From contig NC_008148.1 of assembly GCF_000014185.1 (NCBI RefSeq), positions 868,001 to 932,000 of the forward strand: a stretch of 64,000 bases of DNA, in the 5' to 3' direction. The notes under the pieces are model-generated. The model ran no database searches, was not told the DNA's origin, and was given only the letters and a program-made list of their open reading frames with translations. A program made the translations under genes and the position numbers. Shown here in pieces: positions 58,977-64,000 of the stretch. This DNA is from Rubrobacter xylanophilus DSM 9941. Lineage in GTDB: Bacteria; Actinomycetota; Rubrobacteria; Rubrobacterales; Rubrobacteraceae. Numbering within the stretch: position 1 is the stretch's first letter; each line of letters opens with the position of its first letter.

Positions 58977-60257
58977 ATGTTCTCTTTCGCGCGGCGCGCC
59001 ATCTCGAAGACGCGGGCGGTCGTCTCCCGTCTACGGAGGCTAGGGATCCGGCTCTTCCTCGCCCTGACCGCGCTGCAGGCGGCGCTGGTCGGGGTGCTTG
59101 TGGCGATGGCCGAGCTCAGGAAGCGCCGCCGGGGGCCGGGAGAGGGCTTCCCGTGGGAGGACATGCCCGAGGTGGAGCTCGAGGACGGCAACGGCGCGCT
59201 CAGGCTCTACGCCTACGGCGTCCCGCTCTACAGGGACATGCTGCGCGAGATAGAGGGGGCCAGGGAGCGCATCCTGCTGGAGACCTTCATCTGGAAGGGG
59301 GACGAGGTCGGGCGGCGCTTCGTGGAGGCCCTGGCGCGCAAGGCCCGGCGGGGGGTGGAGGTGTACGCGATCTTCGACGGCTTCGCCAACCTGGTCGTCC
59401 CGGCCGACTTCAAGCGCTTCCCCAAGGAGATAAACACCCTCCACTTTCGCCCGTTCGACCACCCGGCGCGGGCCCTCGACCCGCGGGGCATCTTCCGGGA
59501 CCACCGCAAGATACTCGCCGTCGACGGGCGGGTGGCCTTTCTCGGAGGTTACAACATAGGCTCGCTCTACGAGCGGAGCTGGCGGGACACCCACCTCAGG
59601 ATCCGGGGCAGCGAGGTGCGCGAGGTCGAGAACGCCTTTATAGACTTCTGGAACGCCCACCGGACGCCGGACCTGCCGCCCATAGAGCCCAAGGGGGAGC
59701 GGGCCTGGAACGCCAACCTCGTGCTGCACCGCAACGACCCCTACCTGAGGATCTTCCCCATCCGGGGGATGTACCTGGAGGCCATAGACCGCGCCACGAA
59801 GCGCATCTACCTCACCCATGCCTACTTCGTCCCCGACCGGGCGCTGCGCGCCGGGCTCGCCGAGGCCGCCCGCCGCGGGGTCGACGTGCAGGTGCTGCTG
59901 CCCGAGGGCTCCAACCACGTCACCGCCGACTGGCTCTCGCGCCGGCACTTCCACGAGCTGCTCTCGGCGGGGGTCAGGATCTTCCGCTACAAACACATCA
60001 TGATCCACTCCAAGACCGCCACCATCGACGGGGTCTGGTCCACCGTGGGGACGGCGAACATAGACCGCCTGAGCCTGCTGGGCAACTACGAGGTCAACCT
60101 GGAGGTCTACAGCAGGCGCTTCGCCGCCCAGATGGAGCGCATGTTCGAGCTGGACAAGACCAACGCCGAGGAGCTGACGCTCGAGGAGTGGGAGCGGCGG
60201 CCGCTGCCCGCCAAGCTCGCGGAGCGCGCCCTCTCCACCCTGAGCCCGCTGGTGTAG
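58977..60257 (+). CDS. Cardiolipin synthase-like phospholipase D family protein
   Basis: The 426-residue protein has one N-terminal membrane helix (LGIRLFLALTALQAALVGVLVAM) and two PLD domains. HKD motifs are HRKILAVDGRVAFLGGYNIG and HSKTATIDGVWSTVGTANID, each H-x-K-x4-D. It probably condenses phosphatidylglycerol or a related lipid to cardiolipin at the membrane, though other PLD-type transfers are possible. The ATG directly follows a perfect -10 box. Confidence 0.88.
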   Translation: MFSFARRAISKTRAVVSRLRRLGIRLFLALTALQAALVGVLVAMAELRKRRRGPGEGFPWEDMPEVELEDGNGALRLYAYGVPLYRDMLREIEGARERILLETFIWKGDEVGRRFVEALARKARRGVEVYAIFDGFANLVVPADFKRFPKEINTLHFRPFDHPARALDPRGIFRDHRKILAVDGRVAFLGGYNIGSLYERSWRDTHLRIRGSEVREVENAFIDFWNAHRTPDLPPIEPKGERAWNANLVLHRNDPYLRIFPIRGMYLEAIDRATKRIYLTHAYFVPDRALRAGLAEAARRGVDVQVLLPEGSNHVTADWLSRRHFHELLSAGVRIFRYKHIMIHSKTATIDGVWSTVGTANIDRLSLLGNYEVNLEVYSRRFAAQMERMFELDKTNAEELTLEEWERRPLPAKLAERALSTLSPLV

Positions 60258-60265
60258 GCGGCCGC

Positions 60266-60271
60266 TATAAT
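60266..60271 (+). promoter_or_regulatory. -10 box (TATAAT) for recJ
   Basis: A perfect TATAAT 9 nt after the PLD stop, giving a leader of about 47 nt that carries GGGGAGGA. Confidence 0.5.
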
Positions 60272-60324
60272 TCCCGGGAAGACCCGCGCAGGCATCACCC
60301 GAGCAGAAGAGGGGAGGAATCTCT

Positions 60325-61983
60325 CTGGCCCGCTGGCGGCTGATGGAACCGGACGGGGAGCTCGTGGCCCGGCTGGCCCGGGCGGCGGGCGTGGGCGAGC
60401 TGTGCGCCCGGGTGCTGGCGAACCGCGGGGTGCTCCCGGAGGAGGCCGCGGGCTTCCTCTCGCCGAGCCTGGGCTCCGTCTCCGCCCCCGAGGAGGACCC
60501 GTGGCGCGTGGCCGCCAGGCGCATAGCCGCGGCCGTCCGGCGGGGCGAGAGGATCGGGATCTTCGGCGACTACGACACAGACGGGATCACCTCGGCCGCC
60601 GTGCTGCGCCTGGCCCTCTCGCGCTACACGGACAACCTCTGCGTGCGGCTGCCGGTGCGGCAGGTGGGCTACGGCCTGCTGGAGCCCTACGTCCGCGACC
60701 TCTTCGCCGACGGCGTCCGGCTGCTGGTGACCGCCGACTGCGGCGTCTCCAACCGGGGCGAGGTGGAGCTCGCCGCCTCGCTGGGGATGGACGTGATCGT
60801 CACCGACCACCACATCCCCCCGCAGGAGCTGCCCGCGGCGGCCGTTGCGGTGCTCGACCCGAAGGTCTGGGACCCTGAGGACCCGCTCGCCGGGGTCGGG
60901 GTGGCCTGGAAGCTGGCCTGGGCGGTGGCGCGCGAGCTGGAGGGGCCCGGGGCCCGCCGGTGGCTGGGGGGGCTCCTGGACCTGGTCTCCGTCGGGACGG
61001 TGGTGGACATCGCCCCCCTGGTGGGGGACAACCGGGTGCTGGCCTTTGCCGGCCTCAAGCACCTCAACCGGGCCCTCTCCGGGGGGCGGGCCCGCCCGGG
61101 GCTCGAGGCGCTGGCGCGGGTGGCCGGGCTGCGGGGCGCGGTGGACGAGGAGGATCTCGGCTGGAGGATAGGGCCGCGCATCAACTCTATCGGCCGCCTG
61201 AAGGACCCGGGGCCGGCCCTGGACCTCCTGCTCACCTCCGACCGGCGCGAGGCGCTGCGCATAGCCTCCCTGCTCAACCAGCTCAACGCCGAGCGCCAGC
61301 GCAGGACCGAGCAGGCGGTCGCCCGGGCGCTGGAGGAGGTGGACCCGGGGCAGGACTTCAAGGTCGTGTTGACCGAGGAGACCGGAGGGCTCGCCGGGCT
61401 CATAGCCGGGCGGGTGGCGGCGGCGACGGGGCGGCCCGCCGCGGTGCTCGGGCGGCGCGCCGACGGCTCCTACGGCGGCTCGGCCCGGGCCGGGGAGACG
61501 GAGGTGGACCTCTACGGCGCCCTGCTGGAGGTCGGGGACCTGCTGGGCGAGTGGGGCGGGCACCGCAAGGCGGCCGGCCTCACCGTCGCGCCGGGGAACC
61601 TCGACGCCTTTGTCCGGAGGGTCAACGACGCCGTCCGCCGGCAGCGCGCGGCCGACCCGGAGCTCTTCGAGCCCGCCGTGGAGGTGGACGCCGAGGTGGG
61701 CCTGGAGCTGGTGGACGACGGGCTGCTGGTGTGGCACGAGCGGCTCGCCCCCTTCGGGAGCGGCAACTACCGGCCCGTGTTCGTCGCGGAGGGGCTCAGG
61801 ATCCAGGGGGCGCGCGAGCTGTGGGAGGGGATGAGCCTGCTGCGGCTCGGGGGCGGGTTGCGGGCGAAGCTCGCCTGCGCCCCGGAGGCCCTCCCCGAGG
61901 GCCCCTTCGACGCCGCCTTCACCGTGTACCGCAGCCGGTACACGGGAGGGGCCGAGATCGAGATCCTGGACTGGAGGAGATGA
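60325..61983 (+). CDS. recJ: Single-stranded-DNA-specific exonuclease RecJ, probable CTG start
   Basis: RecJ degrades single-stranded DNA 5' to 3' in recombination and repair. Motifs of the DHH fold are intact: GDYDTDGITSAA, VTADCG, and VTDHHIPP; the DHHA1 domain has GGHRKAAG, and an OB-like C-terminus follows. RecJ usually begins with a short R-W segment; here (L)ARWRLMEPDG. CTG 60325 follows GGGGAGGA by 6 nt, while ATG 60343 is 24 nt away, so CTG is preferred (552 aa; 546 from ATG). Coupled to glucokinase by ATGA. Confidence 0.9.
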   Translation: MARWRLMEPDGELVARLARAAGVGELCARVLANRGVLPEEAAGFLSPSLGSVSAPEEDPWRVAARRIAAAVRRGERIGIFGDYDTDGITSAAVLRLALSRYTDNLCVRLPVRQVGYGLLEPYVRDLFADGVRLLVTADCGVSNRGEVELAASLGMDVIVTDHHIPPQELPAAAVAVLDPKVWDPEDPLAGVGVAWKLAWAVARELEGPGARRWLGGLLDLVSVGTVVDIAPLVGDNRVLAFAGLKHLNRALSGGRARPGLEALARVAGLRGAVDEEDLGWRIGPRINSIGRLKDPGPALDLLLTSDRREALRIASLLNQLNAERQRRTEQAVARALEEVDPGQDFKVVLTEETGGLAGLIAGRVAAATGRPAAVLGRRADGSYGGSARAGETEVDLYGALLEVGDLLGEWGGHRKAAGLTVAPGNLDAFVRRVNDAVRRQRAADPELFEPAVEVDAEVGLELVDDGLLVWHERLAPFGSGNYRPVFVAEGLRIQGARELWEGMSLLRLGGGLRAKLACAPEALPEGPFDAAFTVYRSRYTGGAEIEILDWRR

Positions 61984-62939
61984 ACGCGATCGGCGTGGAC
62001 GTGGGGGGGACCAAGATCGCCGCGGGCGTCGTGACCCCCCAGGGCAAGATACTCAAGGAGGTGCGCTACCCCTCCTCCGGGCCGCCGGAGGTGCTCCTGG
62101 GCAACATCGTCCGGGCGGTGCGGGAGGTGGGAAGGGGCGTCGACGGGGTCGCGGCCGTCTGCCTGGCGGTGCCCGGCTTGCTGGTCTCCTCGGAGGACAG
62201 GGTGGCCTTCTCCCCGAACCTGCGCACCATCGAGAACATCCCCCTCAGGGAGGCGCTGGAGCCGGAGATAGGGCTGCCGCTCACCGTGGAGAACGACGCC
62301 AACGCCGCCGCGTGGGGGGAGTTCCGGTTCGGGGCGGGCAGCGAGGTGGACCACCTCTTGTGCGTCACGCTGGGCACCGGGGTGGGGGGCGGTGTGATCT
62401 CGCACGGCGTCCTGCTGCGCGGCGCCCAGGGGGCGGGCGGGGAGCTGGGGCACGTGACGGTCCACGCCACGGGGCCCCGCTGCGCCTGCGGCAACCGGGG
62501 GTGCCTCGAGGCGATGTGCTCCGGGACGGCCATAGCCCGCTACGCCCGGGTGGTCGCGGCGAAGCGGCCGGACTCGGCCCTGGGGCGGCTCGCCGTCCGG
62601 CGCAGGATAATCGGGGAGGACGTCACCGAGCTGGCCCGCCGGGGCGACCGGGCGGCGCTCTCGGTGCTGGAGGAGGCGGGGACCTGGCTGGGCATCGGGC
62701 TCGCGGGCTTCGTGAACGTCTTCAACCCGGAGGTGGTGGCCGTGGGCGGGGCGGTCTCCGTCGCCGGGGAGCTGATCCTGGCCCCCGCCCGCCGCGAGAT
62801 AGCCCTCCGGGCGCGCCCCCCCTCGCGCGACCTGGTGCGGGTGAAGGAGGCCACCCTGGGCCCCGAGTCCGGGGTGCTGGGGGCCGCCGCTCTCGCCCGG
62901 GACCCGGAGAGCGGGGAGTACGTCTTCGGTCCGGGGTAG
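61980..62939 (+). CDS. ROK family glucokinase
   Basis: A 319-residue sugar kinase. IGVDVGGTKIAAGVV is the ATP phosphate loop, VENDANAAAWGEFRFGAG the catalytic Asp region, TLGTGVGGGVISHG the second phosphate site, and ELGHVTVHATGPRCACGNRGCLE carries the ROK zinc motif (H, C-x-C-x4-C). It phosphorylates glucose or a related hexose. GGAGGAG lies immediately upstream; the ATG overlaps the recJ stop. Confidence 0.92.
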   Translation: MNAIGVDVGGTKIAAGVVTPQGKILKEVRYPSSGPPEVLLGNIVRAVREVGRGVDGVAAVCLAVPGLLVSSEDRVAFSPNLRTIENIPLREALEPEIGLPLTVENDANAAAWGEFRFGAGSEVDHLLCVTLGTGVGGGVISHGVLLRGAQGAGGELGHVTVHATGPRCACGNRGCLEAMCSGTAIARYARVVAAKRPDSALGRLAVRRRIIGEDVTELARRGDRAALSVLEEAGTWLGIGLAGFVNVFNPEVVAVGGAVSVAGELILAPARREIALRARPPSRDLVRVKEATLGPESGVLGAAALARDPESGEYVFGPG

Positions 62940-62945
62940 GCGCGG

Positions 62946-63746
62946 GTGCCGCTCGCGGTCGTCCCCACCCCCATAGGCAACCTGGAGGATATCACCCTGC
63001 GCGCGCTGCGCGTCCTCGGAGAGGCCGACCTCGTCGCCTGCGAGGACACCCGGCGCACCGGGCGCCTGCTCGCCCACTACGGGATCCGGGCCGAGCTCCT
63101 CGCCTACCACGAGCACAACGAGCGCCGCCTGGCGCCCAGGCTCGCCGAGCGCGCCGCCTCGGAGAAGGTGGCGCTGGTCTCCGACGCGGGGATGCCGCTG
63201 GTCTCCGACCCGGGGTACCGTCTGATCCGGGCGTGCATCGAGCGGGGGGTGAGGGTGGAGGTGCTGCCCGGCCCCTCGGCGCTCGTCGCCGCGCTCGTGG
63301 CCTCGGGCCTCCCGGCCGACACGGTGGTCTTCTGCGGGTTTGCGCCCCGCGGGGGGCGCGGGCGGGAGGAGCTCCTCCGGAGGATCGGCCGGGAGGAGGC
63401 CACCTTCGTGCTCTTCGAGTCCCCGCGGCGGCTGGAGGGGTTTCTGGCGGAGCTTCCTCCGGAGGCGCCGGTCGCGGTGTGCCGGGAGATGACCAAGCTG
63501 CACGAGGAGGTCTTCCGCGGGACGGCGGGCGAGGCCGCCCGGCGCTTCTCCGGCGGCGTGCGGGGGGAGGTGGTGCTCGTGGTCCGGGGCGGGACCTCCC
63601 CGGGGGAGCCCTCGCTGGAGGAGGCGGTGGCGCTCGCCCGAAGCTACGTGGAGGAGGGGGAGAGCCCCTCCCGGGCGGCGGCCCGGGCGGCGCGGGAGAC
63701 CGGCAGGAGCCGCCGCGAGATCTACGGCCGCCTCGCGGCGGGCTGA
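62946..63746 (+). CDS. rsmI: 16S rRNA (cytidine1402-2'-O)-methyltransferase
   Basis: The 266-residue RsmI begins PLAVVPTPIGNLEDITLRALRVL, with CEDTRRTGRLL, KVALVSDAGMPLVSDPGYRLI and EVLPGPSALVAALVASGLP, all typical. A C-terminal tail has SRREIYGRLA. It methylates C1402 in the 16S rRNA decoding centre. The GTG start lies 6 nt after the glucokinase stop. Confidence 0.94.
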   Translation: MPLAVVPTPIGNLEDITLRALRVLGEADLVACEDTRRTGRLLAHYGIRAELLAYHEHNERRLAPRLAERAASEKVALVSDAGMPLVSDPGYRLIRACIERGVRVEVLPGPSALVAALVASGLPADTVVFCGFAPRGGRGREELLRRIGREEATFVLFESPRRLEGFLAELPPEAPVAVCREMTKLHEEVFRGTAGEAARRFSGGVRGEVVLVVRGGTSPGEPSLEEAVALARSYVEEGESPSRAAARAARETGRSRREIYGRLAAG

Positions 63747-63757
63747 GGCGCGGCCGG

Positions 63758-63763
63758 TATAAT
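63758..63763 (+). promoter_or_regulatory. -10 box (TATAAT) 11 nt before tatD
   Basis: A perfect TATAAT; the leader would be about 4-5 nt. There is no ribosome site (CCCCCTCTGGG). Confidence 0.5.
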
Positions 63764-63774
63764 CCCCCTCTGGG

Positions 63775-64000
63775 ATGCTCGTGGACTCGCACACCCACCT
63801 GCTCATGCTCGACGTGTCGCCGGAGGAGGCGGTGCGGGAGGCGGCCGAGGCCGGCGTGGGGGCCGTCGTCAACGTGGGCACCGGCGTGGAGGACTCCCGG
63901 GAGGGGGCCCGTCTCGCCTCCCGGATGCCGAACGTCTACTCCGCCGTCGGCATCCACCCGCACAACGCCGGGGAGCACTCCACCGCCGCGCTGGAGGCCC
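63775..64000 (+). CDS. tatD: TatD family metal-dependent hydrolase, 3' end outside window
   Basis: The first 75 residues are visible. MLVDSHTHLLM has the metal-binding H-x-H of the amidohydrolase barrel, and YSAVGIHPHNAGE matches the next TatD signature. Members are 3'-5' DNA exonucleases/deaminase-fold hydrolases. The gene follows rsmI, a common neighbour order. It runs off the window. Confidence 0.9.
   Translation, partial: MLVDSHTHLLMLDVSPEEAVREAAEAGVGAVVNVGTGVEDSREGARLASRMPNVYSAVGIHPHNAGEHSTAALEA

Noticed and set aside
1-64000. Mobile elements, prophage or integrase scars
   Set aside because: No transposase, integrase, terminal inverted repeats or tRNA-flanked junction was found anywhere in the window.

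Overview
The window is one contiguous stretch of a very GC-rich bacterial chromosome with tightly packed genes on both strands. The gene content suggests a deep-branching, Gram-positive-type actinobacterium, and a Rubrobacter-like organism is my best guess. Supporting features are an InhA-type FabI, a zinc-site S18, lipoproteins with Tat-like signals, GTG/TTG starts, and carotenoid genes crtB/crtI. No rRNA, tRNA, IS element or CRISPR array was found.

Layout. 1-8.4 kb: a truncated sugar isomerase, an FGGY kinase, gatB, a degenerate IlvD-like gene, and a serine pair (class V aminotransferase plus serA). 8.4-9.9 kb: small membrane or unknown genes, including a DUF4230 gene cut by an in-frame TAG. 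9.9-14 kb (minus strand): a methionine operon headed by a SAM-I riboswitch, with a homocysteine methyltransferase/MTHFR fusion and a split MetE. 14-16.5 kb: crtB and crtI. 16.6-21.1 kb: rlmI and a LolCD/MacB-type exporter. 21.2-24.6 kb: rpsF-rpsR-rplI, dnaB, fabI. 24.7-31.3 kb: LTA-synthase-like sulfatase, a TPR protein, acs, a LysM protein, a YugP metallopeptidase and an unknown protein. 31.3-33.4 kb: a Crp-type regulator and a degenerate membrane HD-GYP protein.

33.5-33.8 kb holds the most unusual feature: four tandem minus-strand mini-cistrons. Each has a Shine-Dalgarno site highly complementary to the 16S tail and encodes the nonapeptide M-(S/A)-EGKIHAW. They lie directly upstream of the HD-GYP gene.

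34-38 kb: a GT39-like membrane glycosyltransferase, then an ECF sigma / zinc anti-sigma / bactofilin-like operon. 38.2-50.6 kb: two complete dipeptide/oligopeptide ABC operons, each with a long perfect hairpin between the binding-protein gene and the first permease gene, and a DUF1028 gene ending the first. 50.6-54.6 kb: an S41 protease, two small membrane proteins, the primary sigma factor and a DUF697 protein. 54.7-59 kb: a regulator-rich, looser segment with MarR, LuxR, a decayed MarR, a cupin, a Tat Rieske lipoprotein and a small membrane protein. 59-64 kb: a cardiolipin-synthase-like PLD, recJ, a ROK glucokinase, rsmI and the start of tatD.

Two cross-cutting signals stand out. Several genes have a consensus -10 box 6-11 nt before the start codon, suggesting leaderless or near-leaderless mRNAs. 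A GGAAAC-N16/17-CGTATA motif precedes both the ECF sigma operon and the YugP gene, suggesting a small ECF regulon. All functional calls come from reading the sequence and from family knowledge; no database search was run.
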